A stretch of DNA of 64,000 nt from Diospyros lotus. Lineage: Eukaryota > Streptophyta > Magnoliopsida > Ericales > Ebenaceae. How positions within the stretch are numbered: the stretch's first letter is position 1; the number at the start of each line of letters is the position of its first letter. The position numbers were made by a program, and so were the translations under genes. The stretch is taken from NCBI RefSeq assembly GCF_014633365.1, contig NC_068350.1, positions 1,307,001 through 1,371,000 of the forward strand, given 5' to 3'. This document shows positions 24,501-35,024 of the stretch, piece by piece. The notes beneath the pieces are model-generated. The model saw only the letters and a list, made by a program, of their open reading frames with translations. It made no database searches and was not told the origin of the DNA.

Positions 24501-27500
24501 TGAGTAAATAGTTACAATTTAAAGTTGAGTGAACAAATAATTACAACTTTAAAGTTCAGTGACTATTTATTAATTTTACCCTCTAAAATACTCTTATATG
24601 GATATCATTATAAAGGTATTTTAATAATTCTTGATCTATGAACAAATAAATTTGTCTCCCAATTCGAATTGAAAATCATTATTTCATAGGTTAAGAAAAG
24701 CAGTACTAGACAAAGTACCAGGACATTGAGGGCACCACCCTTGAAGTTATGCGGGGAGGTCCTACTTTTCTGCCTGGATGCATAGATCAGATTTGGCATT
24801 GCTCGGCCTGCCACATCTCTGTCTTCCTTGCTCTCTAACAAAACCTGCTTAATTTGCAGAGCAATTAGTGGGGGCATTGCTTTAAGAAGAAGATGGGTTG
24901 GAGTGTTATTGCTAATTAATCAAACCTGAATAACAGCAGGATGATGGTGGGGGCTAAAATCTTTGGTCCATTTGTTGAAAGCTTCGCGTTCTTGTTGGCT
25001 AGTGATGTACTCATCTTCCACCTTCCCTCTTTCCACAGCACTCTCCACTCTTTTCTTCATCTCTTCATACGTCATCTGTTCAACCAGAATTTCTAATAAT
25101 ATTAATGTAAAATAAAAACCTTGTCTAATGCAACTGTCGCACTACCAGGTCATGAATTCGACTTGGGCGGCTATTATCCTCTGACGAGGTCAAACAGGCA
25201 AACTCAATCATAGTAGTGATCCCTTGTATTGGGAGAGCTACTCATAGTTTACTTCTCCTTAGTCCCTTGTTACCAAGAAGAAAGGTTCCAATGCAAAGTT
25301 CCGCTTATTGACAACATCCATGCACACTTAGACTTTTATTATTCTTAATCAATTTTATAAATCAATCAACAAACATTTTTTAACACTCTTTAAATAGGTC
25401 ACAAATTAGTGAAGTTGTTTGTGAGCCGTTCGATATTTAGCTCAACAAAAATTTGTTCGAGTTTATTTATTAAGATAAACGAACTAAGTTTAAGTAGTCT
25501 AACTTTAAAACTTAATTTGTAAATAAGACGAGATTGAGTTTGTTAAAACTCACGAACACGCTCAATTAAACTCTTATAAATATTAATAGACTTTATTAAA
25601 TGTTTGTAAATATATTCTATTAGAAATTTATAAATAATTTGTGAATAACTTCATTTATAAATATATTTATTTATAATTTTATAAATATATTATTTAATAT
25701 AGAGTTATGAAAGTTTAGATTATTATAATAATATAATTAAATTAAATATATTTAAAATTATTATATATATTAATTTAATCATTTAATATAATATAATTTA
25801 TGTATATATAATAAAACAAAATATCAAATTAAATTTAAATAAACTAATAAGTTTTGATAAATTCGAATCTATTGACGAAAGCTCAACAACAAACACTAGA
25901 GTTGATGTCAAACTCAGCTCATCAATTTTTTAATGAGTCGAACTCGAACTTACAAGCTGACTCTAAATCAAGATTAAGCTCAATAAAATTCTCAACTCAA
26001 ATCAATTAAAACTCTCTCAAGTTATTGGCTCATGTAACGACTTTTTTCCGGGAAAATAATGCATGGCCCAGCCTAAATTGACAGGTTTGTACATATATGG
26101 AAACCACGTGTTTGCATCTTTTAGGGAAGAGGGATAAGGTTGCCTCTTACTTTAACTTTATATTGTACTATTATAGTTTGTTTATTTTTTTGCTGAGATT
26201 GTATTATTATAGTTTGCATGCTCTATTAGTGAAAATTTGTGGTTGGTTTCTAGTCGGTATAATCCATCCTTTTTTGTGTTCATTGGGACTGTAAACATTG
26301 TCCTTTATATAAAACATGAAAATTTACGGCTGGTCTCTACTCCCTAGTCTTCTCGCACATGATCACACTTTTTTATATAATAATTAAATCAAGTTCGTAC
26401 AATTATTTAAATATTTAAGATTCAAGATTTAATGTCGTAACAGGTTGTAAACTAGCGGTCAAAGTACCCTCAAATTTGAGAAATTACACTAACCGCCAAC
26501 CCTGTTAGGTAATTTTGAAAAGTTTCCATCCATTCATGAATTACCTAAAATACCCTCCACATATATACCCAATTCTTTTATAACAAGTGGGGCGTTGCTT
26601 TCTTTGTCTGTATCTACATTATTATGTAAAGGATTTTAAATCATTATGCTTTTAAATTTAGTGTCAGCCACTACAATAGATGTTTTTTTAACTTTGTTCA
26701 TTGATAATGATAACTTTATTTCTAATCAAAATAATTCTACACAGTTATAATTTGTGTTTTTTTTAAAATATAATAATTAATTTGACCTCAAAATAAAAAT
26801 ACATTTGACTTATTTACTACTTCACCCCCCCCCCCATGTTACAATTAGACATGGCCAAAATTGAACCGGACCGGCGGTTCGAACCGGAACCGGACCGGCC
26901 GGAACCGGACCCGGAACCGGCCGAACCGGAACCGGAATCGGAACCGGACCGAACCGGCGAAATTCGGTCCGGTTCCGGTTCAAGGTTCCGGAGAACCGGA
27001 ACCGCCGGTTCCGCGGAACCGGAACCGCCGGTTCCGCGGAACCGGAACCGGAACCGCCGGTTCCGCTGAACCGGAACCGCCGGTTCCGGTTCCGCGGAAC
27101 CGGCCCCCCCCCCCCACCCCCCGTGCGCGTGCGGCCGCGCACGGTGCACCCCCCCTCCCTCCGTGCGCGGCCCCCCCTCCCCCCCCGTGCGCGGCGCACC
27201 CCCCCCCCCAACGGTCCAAATTGGACCGTTGGACAGCCCCCCCCCTCCCCCCGTGCGCGGCCCCCCCCCCCTCCCCCCCCGTGCGCGGCGCACCCCCCCC
27301 CCCCCCAACGGTCCAAATTGGACCGTTGGACAGCCCCCCCCCCCAACGGTCCAAATTGGATTGGACCGTTGGACCCCCCCCCTCAAACTTTTTTTTTTTT
27401 TTTAAATTTTATAATTCCTATCTATATATACCCCTCCCTCCCCCACTCATTTTTCACACTTTCTCTCTATCTCTCTCTCTCTCTCTCAAGTCTCAAGCTA

Positions 27501-30500
27501 TTATTATTCTCTCAATTTTGTCTCTCATTTAATATTTTAATTTCAATTTCTTCAATCTTCTCATTTTGTTATTTATCAATTTATTCAATTATATTATTAA
27601 TTATTTATTACTTGTTACTATATTATTTTATCATTATTATATTTTTTTATTATCATACTTTTTTCAAAAAAATGGCAAGTGAAGGTAGAAATGTTGAAAA
27701 TGTTGAGTTTGAAGCTCAAAATTTTCAAACACAAGAGAGTGAAACTCAACAAAAGGGAGGTGGAAAAATTTCTACTTCTGATATTTTTAATATTCATTTC
27801 AAGAAAACACCAAAAGGAGATGGTAAATTTGATGTATCTTGTAATTATTGTAATCAAGTATACAAATTCAAGCAAGGAGGTGGATATGGTACTTTCGCCC
27901 GACATTTGCAAACAAAGCACCCGCTCAAGGTTGGATTGAGCCGCGATCAAACACAAATATCCGGGTTTGCTACCTCTTCAAACTCTCCTCAATTATTTCA
28001 TTATAATGAAGCTAATTGTAGGTCTGGTTTAGCTGAAATGGTAGCAATTGATCATTTATCTTTTAGTTTTGGTGAAAAATTAGGTTTTACTCGATTTTGT
28101 CAAAACTTTGTTAATCCTAGTTTTAAATCAATTCCTAGAAATACTTTGAAAAGGAATTTGTTAAAATTGTTTAAAAACTCAAAAATTGAATTGATAACAT
28201 ATTTTCAAAACAATAATATTAATGTTTCTATTTGTAGTGATATTTGGAGTGATCATTGGCAAACTCATTCATATATGGGTATTACTTGTCATTGGGTTGA
28301 TGAAAATTATGTTTTACAAAAAAGAATTCTTGCGTATCGATGTTTTGATGAAAGTCATAATGCTGAAAATATTTGTAGAATAATTCAACAAATTTTACAA
28401 GAATATAGATTAGTTAATAGAATTTTTTCAATTTCTTTTGATAATGCATCGGCTAATACTGCTTCTATTAATGAATTGAAAAGAATTTGCCAACCAAATT
28501 TTGGTGGAAGATTTTTTCATGTTAGATGTGCATGTCATGTTTTAAATTTATGTGTTCAAGATGGTATTAAGTCACTTAATTCTTATTTAGATCCAATTAG
28601 AAATGTTATTTCTTATATTTGGGTACACCCTCGAACTGCAAAAGCATGGGCACATTTTTGCACCTCCAATGGTCAAACCCCAAAACGTTTTTCAAAAGAT
28701 GTCCCTACTCGTTGGAACTCAACTTTTAAATTACTTAATCAATCTTTTGAATATAAAGATTTATTGTGTTCTTTTGCAGCAAATTATATTCCACAATATC
28801 CTATTTTTCCAACTATGTGGAATGTTTGTAGTTCAATTTTGAATATTTTACGAATTTTTAATGATGCTACTCATACACTTAGTAGTGTTTATAAACCAAC
28901 TTCACATCAATTTTTAATAGAAGCAATGAATGTGGCCGGTGTATTAATGGAAGGAATTAATGTTGAAGAAATTTGTCATGCTGTTTTAGAAATGAGAGAA
29001 AAATGGTTACGTTATTATCAATTTATTCCTGAAATTTTTCTTGTTACTATGGTATTTGATCCTAGGTGTAAATTTGATGGTTTAATTGAGTGTTTGTCTA
29101 ACTATTATTCGTTGTTAGGATTAGAAAATAATGAAGAAATTGATGTGAATATTATAATTTCTAAGGTTAGAACTTTATGCAATCAATTATATGAAGCATA
29201 TGTTATTGCTCCTAGTAGTGAAGAATCATTTCCATCCATGGCTCCGCATTCCTCTTCCTCCCAACCAATGAAATGGGGTCATAAATTTTTAGATCAAAGG
29301 AGGAAAAAACCTAGATCGAGCTCACATTCGGAGCTCGAAACTTATCTAACCACAGTTTTTGAGTTTGGTGATGATACAGGTTTAAATTTTGAAATTTTGG
29401 AGTGGTGGAAAAGGCACAAGGAGACATTTCCAACTCTTGCAATTATTGCAAGTCAACTTCTTGCAGTTCCAGCTTCAACTGTAGCCGTTGAACAAACATT
29501 CAGTAGTGGAGGCAACATTTTGGACGAAAGAAGATCAAGATTGGCTCCAGAATCATTGGAAGCTCAAGTTTGCCTCGATGATTGGGAAAGAGCTAACATG
29601 CGACGTCAAGAAGAACTTATCCATTCATCATCATCTGACGAATGGGTTAATGATGGTTCAACAACGGCGACTTCCGACTCCAATGAAGATGCGTAGGATC
29701 CAAGTCCATATTTTATTTTTTTTCACATTTGTAAAAATTAATTACTTATATTACATTTTTGTTGTAATTATTTTTTAATGAAATTAAGTCTAATTCTATT
29801 TTTTATTTTTTATTTTTCACATTTGTAAAAATTAATTACTTATATTACATACTTGTTTAGTTGTTTTAATTATTTTTAATGAAATTATTACTTATATTTC
29901 TTCAATTTTTAGTAGTGTTTTTTTATTAAAAATATGGTTGAGAATATTTATATTTACAATTACATTTAACAATTAAAAATCGAAACCAAACCGAACCGAA
30001 CAACGGAACAAGGACCAAAATTGAATACAACAATATTTAAAAAAAAATTAAAAAAATTCGGTTTGAACCGGAACCGGAACCGTTGACCGAACCGGCTCAA
30101 ACCGTTGACCGAACCGGTCCAAACCGTTGACCGAACCGGCACGAACCGGAACCGGAACCGAACCGTCCCAAACCGCCCTTGGGCGGTTCGGTTCAGGTTC
30201 AAAGATTTCTTGAACCGGAACCGGCGGTTCATGAACCGGAACCGGCGGTTCATGAACCGTGGCCATGTCTAGTTACAATAAATATTGAGATATATACATA
30301 ACAGCACAAGCTTATATGGAGAAGACGAGGGCAAAATAGTCTTTTCACATACCTTCAGGTGCTGAGTCTCAGAGCTCGGAGAGTGTTGCAGCCTGAAGTA
30401 TATCTCCGGACATCTCTCCGTGATCTGGTTTTTCCGGCAAAACGGCAACCACAGCCTTCCAAATTTCGCCGCCTCCATGAACGCGAAGAGAGTCGGGGCG

Positions 30501-30937
30501 GAGCCTCCGTCGTCGGAGACGTACACCGAGAGCTTCTCCTGAGGATAGTCGTACGCCATCACAGACAGAGCAGTGTTCACCACTCGCATCGGCGGCTCCT
30601 TGTACGGATCCGCCGTGCATATGAAGACGTCCACCGCCGGGAAATCCTCCTCCCTCGCCACCTTCTCCAGGTTCTCGGGGAACTCCCGGCGGTGCACCGG
30701 CCGCAGGCGGAGCGCCTGCGTGGTGGACCACGTGAACGCCAGAACGACGTCGGCGATTAGCAGGAGGACGGAGATGGAGAAGGAGGCTAAGCTGGTGGAT
30801 TGAAGCACGGCGACGACGCGGTGGTAGAGCACGGCGACGATGCCGCATAGGTAAACTACGCCGAGCACGCGGTTAGCCGCGGCGCGATGGGAAAGCCGGT
30901 GAGTGTGAAGGAGGGGATCGCCGTCGACACGTTCCAT
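21557..30937 (-). CDS. cellulose synthase-like protein, CslG type (734 aa, six exons)
   Basis: Minus-strand exons: 30353-30937, 24926-25075, 24719-24844, 22663-23106, 22234-22581, 21557-22108; all join in phase 0 and encode 734 residues, normal for CslG. GT2 catalytic elements are present: DDGGS (142-146), DCD (304-306), VED (444-446) and QTMRW (484-488). Two membrane segments lie near residues 24-70 and several more after about 510. The start chosen is the first ATG (GCAATGG). CslG enzymes are membrane glycosyltransferases; some related family members glucuronosylate triterpenoid sapogenins at the ER (established for legumes and spinach), while others have no known substrate, so the product here is not predicted. 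Intron 1 (5.3 kb) holds a complete hAT transposon in antisense; intron 3 (1.6 kb) holds a fold-back element. Neither disturbs exons or splice sites, so the gene looks functional. Confidence 0.95.
23428..24581. mobile_element. fold-back Mutator-like MITE in CslG intron 3
   Basis: The 1154-bp element is almost entirely two inverted arms of about 560 bp. The left end GGGTAAAATTAATAAATAGT is mirrored by the right end, and the arms meet at a short loop near 23995-24020 (AAATCGTATTTCT with AGAAATACGATTT). TCTAAAATAC flanks it exactly on both sides (23418-23427 and 24582-24591), a 10-bp duplication typical of Mutator-like elements. It encodes nothing. A CslG pre-mRNA would carry it as a very long hairpin. 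Confidence 0.92.
26864..27104 (+). repeat. left subterminal AACCGG repeat array of the hAT element
   Basis: By eye about fifteen AACCGG hexamers, mostly as GGAACCGGAACCG, mixed with inverted CCGGTT copies, fill about 240 bp inside the left end. Subterminal repeats of this kind bind transposase in Ac-like elements. Their density makes the region strongly GC-rich in an AT-rich host. Confidence 0.9.
27210..27370 (+). repeat. three copies of palindrome AACGGTCCAAATTGGACCGTT in C-rich leader
   Basis: The 21-bp palindrome (AACGGTCCAA and its inverse around a central base) occurs at 27210-27230 and 27307-27327, and with a five-base insertion at 27345-27370. The copies are separated by poly-C tracts and GTGCGCGGCGCAC palindromes. 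This lies between the subterminal array and the TATA box, so it may regulate the transposase; that is inference. Confidence 0.85.
27423..27430 (+). promoter_or_regulatory. TATA box of the hAT transposase
   Basis: TATATATA followed by CCCCTCCCTC and a CT-rich leader, about 240 bp before the transposase ATG. Spacing and composition fit a plant core promoter with a CT-rich transcript start. Confidence 0.6.
27672..29696 (+). CDS. hAT transposase, BED zinc finger type (674 aa)
   Basis: A single uninterrupted exon. The ATG at 27672 is preferred over the open frame extending to 27123 because upstream sequence is poly-C/palindrome leader and the TATA box lies at 27423. A BED zinc finger is formed by C57, C60, H78 and H83. 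The RNase H-like core follows, with acidic residues in CSDIWSD and ISFDNASAN, a DVPTRWNST motif, and the C-terminal hAT dimerisation region (LAIIASQLLAVPASTVAVEQ, then TFSSGGN and ERRSRL). Length and order match full-length plant Ac/RICESLEEPER-like transposases. It would act in the nucleus on the element's own ends. Codon use is strongly AT-biased, unlike the GC-rich CslG exons around it. It is transcribed opposite to CslG. Confidence 0.96.
   Translation: MASEGRNVENVEFEAQNFQTQESETQQKGGGKISTSDIFNIHFKKTPKGDGKFDVSCNYCNQVYKFKQGGGYGTFARHLQTKHPLKVGLSRDQTQISGFATSSNSPQLFHYNEANCRSGLAEMVAIDHLSFSFGEKLGFTRFCQNFVNPSFKSIPRNTLKRNLLKLFKNSKIELITYFQNNNINVSICSDIWSDHWQTHSYMGITCHWVDENYVLQKRILAYRCFDESHNAENICRIIQQILQEYRLVNRIFSISFDNASANTASINELKRICQPNFGGRFFHVRCACHVLNLCVQDGIKSLNSYLDPIRNVISYIWVHPRTAKAWAHFCTSNGQTPKRFSKDVPTRWNSTFKLLNQSFEYKDLLCSFAANYIPQYPIFPTMWNVCSSILNILRIFNDATHTLSSVYKPTSHQFLIEAMNVAGVLMEGINVEEICHAVLEMREKWLRYYQFIPEIFLVTMVFDPRCKFDGLIECLSNYYSLLGLENNEEIDVNIIISKVRTLCNQLYEAYVIAPSSEESFPSMAPHSSSSQPMKWGHKFLDQRRKKPRSSSHSELETYLTTVFEFGDDTGLNFEILEWWKRHKETFPTLAIIASQLLAVPASTVAVEQTFSSGGNILDERRSRLAPESLEAQVCLDDWERANMRRQEELIHSSSSDEWVNDGSTTATSDSNEDA
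29712..29887 (+). repeat. tandem duplication in the hAT 3' region, period about 95 bp
   Basis: TTTCACATTTGTAAAAATTA and the following sequence through an AATGAAATTA stretch occur twice, about 29712-29788 and 29805-29887, with small indels. The second copy duplicates the probable polyadenylation region of the transposase gene. Confidence 0.8.
30058..30258 (-). repeat. right subterminal repeat array of the hAT element
   Basis: AACCGG-type repeats resume inside the right end. They include three tandem copies of AAACCGTTGACCGAACCGG (about 22-bp period, near 30075-30140) and two copies of a GAACCGGCGGTTCATGA unit (about 30215-30255). Composition mirrors the left array, but the larger repeat units are specific to this end. 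Confidence 0.88.
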
Positions 30938-31259
30938 TGCTCTCTGCAACTGACCATTCCATAGAGAGAGATGCCGAACTATTAAACGGATTAGAAGTTG
31001 ACTTTTTATTTTGATGCTTTTTCTATTTTTAAAATTAAAATTAGCTGACTAACTATTTTGGAAAAATTAGCCAATGATTATTTTTATATACTTTTTAATT
31101 TTTATTTCTAAAAACTATGTTTTTTTAATTAAATAATAAAAAATACCAAAAATTTCATATGACATCGAAAATCGATTCAAATTGGATTCAATTCTAGATT
31201 CTTATTAGATCGAACCAATAGAATCAAGTTGGTTTAATTTGATTTGATCTTAATTGATG

Positions 31260-31640
31260 AGGAGATATTTTACTAAGGGCAAAATTACTATACTATCCTC
31301 GAAAATTACCAATCCGGTGTCGCCACGTGGCACTCTCAGGAAACACCACGTGTCATTTAGATCTTCATCCTATATTTGATTTTGAACGAAGCTCACTCGG
31401 TCAAGCGAGATTATTTTCAACGTCTTATTTAAAAGTTATCTTATCTCTTCAGAGTATGCTTTACGTCATCTTTAAATAGAGATCAACTTCTACAGGTATG
31501 GATCATCTGACTATTGTGTGACTTTTCATTTCGAGTTTTTTTTTCTACTGACTTGAGTGTCGGAATTCTCTTGGGGGATTAAAGGCCCCGCACTTGCAGG
31601 TACTTGTTTCGAGGTAGACTTCGGTGATCGGTTTAGTATC
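31260..31640 (+). mobile_element. possible LTR/leader remnant of a Ty3-type element
   Basis: A GC-richer block contains CTGACTTGAGTGTCGG followed by GGGGGATTAAAGGCCCCGCA and TGCAGGTACTTG. That combination is typical of the transcript leader of large plant Ty3/Gypsy (Tat/Ogre-like) LTRs. No borders or coding parts remain, so the assignment is tentative. Confidence 0.35.
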
Positions 31641-32477
31641 ATCATTAATTAATCCTAAATATTTTTTTATCTATTTTTTAATATAAATTTTTAAAAAATG
31701 CATATATATTTATATATCATCCAAACAGTTTTTTATAAATAATATATATTATTAATAAGCAATATTATATTAGTTTTTAAAGGACTTTCAACCGTAGACC
31801 AGTCTCTGTTCGGACCGAATTCAATTGATTCTTCAATCTGGACTAAAATTTGAATCCCTCTCAACATAACTATTTTGAAATTACGTAACAGTATAGCCTT
31901 TACCATTCTAACATGGAAATGAATAAAGGGTAAAATGATAAAATCCCACCCAATGTCCTATTTTTTAAGCATCTTTTTGTACCCGAATAACTATCCTTCC
32001 AGTATTTGACGATATAAAAAATTAAACACCAGAAGGGTGCCCCTTTGTTATATTAGTGGATTTAAGGATGTGAGACCTTCAATTTTTGAAATTTTAATTA
32101 AAAATTAATTTTACGTTTTATTCTCTAATAATATATAATATATTTTTAAATTCAAGTCGCAAATAATATTTAATTTCTTATATAATATATTTAATTTCTT
32201 ATAAAATTCTTTAAACCGAATACCAAATTATGTACTTTTTTTAATTATATATAGATTGATATTATATTAATAATATTATTATATAATTTATTCCATGAAT
32301 AATCATACTCAATCATCTCTAGATTGACTTTCAACCAAATTTCTACATCTTACACAGGGGCATTGTAATGAGTCAATAAATGGGTGCTATTTAATTGTTT
32401 AAAATTAAAATAATTATATTTAATATTATAGAGATAAAATTTATTTTAATATTTATTAAAATTGATGTATTAAAGGT

Positions 32478-32736
32478 AAAAGCCCATCAAAAAAAATCTA
32501 AAAGATCTAAAATAATTTTAGAATTTTTTAAAAAATTATAAAAAAAATCAAGTTCAGATAACATCATATTTGGAGACCTTGACGAAGATCTCCCCCGAAA
32601 ATTGGGTTTAAGATTTACGGGAGACCAAGTTTAAGATCTCTTAAAAATATTAAACTTGGTTTTTCTAGTTTTTTGAATTATTCTCTACAAATTTTTAAAT
32701 TTTTTTAGATTTTTTGGTTTTTTTGATAAGACTTTT
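32478..32736. mobile_element. small MITE-like inverted-repeat element
   Basis: AAAAGCCCATCAAAAAAAAT at the left is mirrored by the inverse of GATAAGACTTTT at the right, with further matching around AATCTAAAA. No clear target duplication was found. Confidence 0.45.
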
Positions 32737-33505
32737 GCTTATAACTTATTGAAAATAAATATTAATTATTTATTTAAAATTATAATATATTTAAAATTTT
32801 CATAATTTGAAGAATAAAAATATATAAGATATATTTTAAATATTTATTAAATGAGTAAACAGACGACCCGTTGCCATTTCCAATTACATGGAGTTGGAGT
32901 TCTTAATGTCTGTTTTTTTGGAGAAAATTTTGATATAATTTCTATAAAAATACAAAGATTAAGTTGTAATTTAATAAAAATTTTAAGGATATTATTGTAA
33001 TTTAATCTGATATTTTATGAAGTTGACAAGTCAAAGCACCGAGCAAAGGGCAGGTGGGGATAATGTAGGTGAATGCCAAAAGCTAATGTCATGCTGACGT
33101 AATTTGTTACTTATATTAATAATTGTATTAAAATTTTATAAAGCACTCTAGAAAATATTATTTGTTTTAAAAATAGGAATATAATTAATATACAAAAATT
33201 TTCATTTTACAATCATTAAAAAATATTATATTCATATATTATTTATTATACTGTGAAAAACTTGAAGGATCCTTAATACACATACAACCTATAACCTAAA
33301 TTATTTCACCCTTTTTAAAATCTATAATCTACTTGAACTTGACCTAAGTGTATGGACAAATTCGTCGTAAGTCGAACCCCAAGCCTAATATCTCGGATAG
33401 ACACAAACAATTATGCCAATTTTATACGAAGATAGAATTAAATCCACAATCTCAAGCTATCCCAAGTTTTTGAATATGTGTGACAGACCGCCTACACTAT
33501 CCTAA

Positions 33506-34260
33506 AGGGGCATTTGGTACAGGAAAAATTTTAAGATTCTTGGAAATGTTAGGTTATGAATCTCTATTTTCATATTTGGTATAATTTTTTTATAAAAAGA
33601 ATCATTAGAAATAGGATTCCCGATAATAATTTTTAAGCAACTTTCCCACAAAAAGATTTCTATGGGGGTTGAGAATCCAAGTTTTCTATAGACTTGAGAA
33701 TGTTTTTAACAAAGAAAAAGACTAAAACACCCCCTACTCTTTTATAATCCCATATAAATATATTATATATATGTAATATATTTATAATAAATAATATAAA
33801 TATTAAATATAAAAATATATATTATAATATAATATATTATTTATTATAAAATATTATATATATATACTAAAGTAGATATTCATACAAACATATATATTAT
33901 ATATATATTATATATATACACATGCATATATATATAATGTGTAAAAAAATGACATTTTTTTGACTTTCTAAAAATGCTATGAATCCTAATATTTTATATA
34001 ATAGAATGAATTTATCATTTTTAAATAAAAAATTAAATAATGGTAATTTTAAAAAAATAATATGAATTCCCAATAATGTTACATTTAAACCAAACATAGG
34101 AATGTAAGATTCTCATAAAAGAATACTCAATATTCATGAGAATATTTAAAGTTTACCAAATATAGAATTGCATAAATCCTGAAAATCAAATATTTCTAAA
34201 ATATTCCTAAGAATTATGAATTTCAGAAATTTAAAAACTTCTCCCGTACCAAACACCCCC
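33506..34260. mobile_element. Tourist-like MITE, 755 bp
   Basis: The left end AGGGGCATTTGGTACAGG and the inverted right end GGGGGTGTTTGGTACGGG are related inverted repeats. TAA precedes the left end (33503-33505) and follows the right end (34261-34263). A GGGG..GTTTGG terminus with a TAA duplication is typical of PIF/Harbinger (Tourist) MITEs. The interior is AT-rich with no transposase. Confidence 0.75.
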
Positions 34261-34263
34261 TAA

Positions 34264-35024
34264 GAGATTACTGACTCAGGAGTGATATGTTTGTATATAA
34301 TTTTATTTTTATAATTTCTTAATAAATTATACTTATTATTCTCCAGATTTAACGTAATTATAAAGACTATTTTTGGTTCAAAAAATCATAATAAGCACTT
34401 ATAAGGTTTAAAATTTATATCAGCTAATATTTATACATTAATTATTACTTAATCTTAAAATATTATTTAATTTAAATAAAATTCAATTATGTTAATTGAT
34501 TTGGGTTTTTTGTTTTTAATTTAATTCAATTTTATTATATATAATTTCTATTTGATTGTTTTATAACCAAGAAATAAACTATCACGTGATTCACATGGGT
34601 TGGTTATAGAAAACTATATTTATTTATACACGCAGTTGTGATATTTTTTATGATATTCGTGCATTAATATTATATTATATTATATTTTATGTAATATCAA
34701 TATAAGTATTACTAAAAATATTAAAACTAAATGTCTAAATAGCATTTGTGAGGGTTTTCATATGTGGGACCCGTTTGGAGCTTTGTTCGTGGCAGCGGTT
34801 CAAGTTCAAAATTGATATTCTTTTTAGAGAATAATTAAAATCAATTTAGGCGGCATAAAGTTGCAATCCGAACAACCAAACTGATGTTGACAATTCCTCT
34901 TTCTTATAAAACCATCTACGAGGTTTGATGGACGATACCATTAGGGACAAATCTACCATCTAAAAAAAACTAGGAGAAAGGTCCCAACCAAAAAGAAAGA
35001 AGAGAAAGACATTGGCAAAAGATC
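34264..35024. other. AT-rich spacer, nothing recognised
   Basis: No open frames or repeats that I can name. Confidence 0.5.

Larger units (their letters stand above)
26846..30271 (+). mobile_element. complete hAT transposon, 3426 bp, exact 8-bp duplication
   Basis: The ends TAGACATGGCCA and TGGCCATGTCTA are perfect 12-bp inverted repeats. GTTACAAT flanks both sides exactly (26838-26845 and 30272-30279), the 8-bp duplication expected for hAT. Inside are dense subterminal AACCGG-type repeats at both ends, a GC-rich leader, a TATA box, an uninterrupted transposase (27672-29696) and a short AT-rich 3' region. It is inserted antisense in intron 1 of the CslG gene. All cis and trans parts of an autonomous element appear present, suggesting a young insertion. 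Confidence 0.96.
30960..33505. other. intergenic DNA upstream of CslG
   Basis: AT-rich. The first few hundred bases should contain the CslG promoter, but I see no firm TATA assignment. An LTR-like remnant (31260-31640) and a small MITE (32478-32736) are listed separately; the rest shows nothing recognisable. Confidence 0.5.

Noticed and set aside
26817..27532. Several long overlapping open frames rich in Gly/Pro/Arg on both strands
   Set aside because: They are products of the GC-rich AACCGG and poly-C repeats of the hAT left end, not genes.
27123..27671. N-terminal extension of the transposase frame
   Set aside because: The frame is open only because of poly-C and palindromic leader; the TATA box at 27423 and the ATG at 27672 place the start later.
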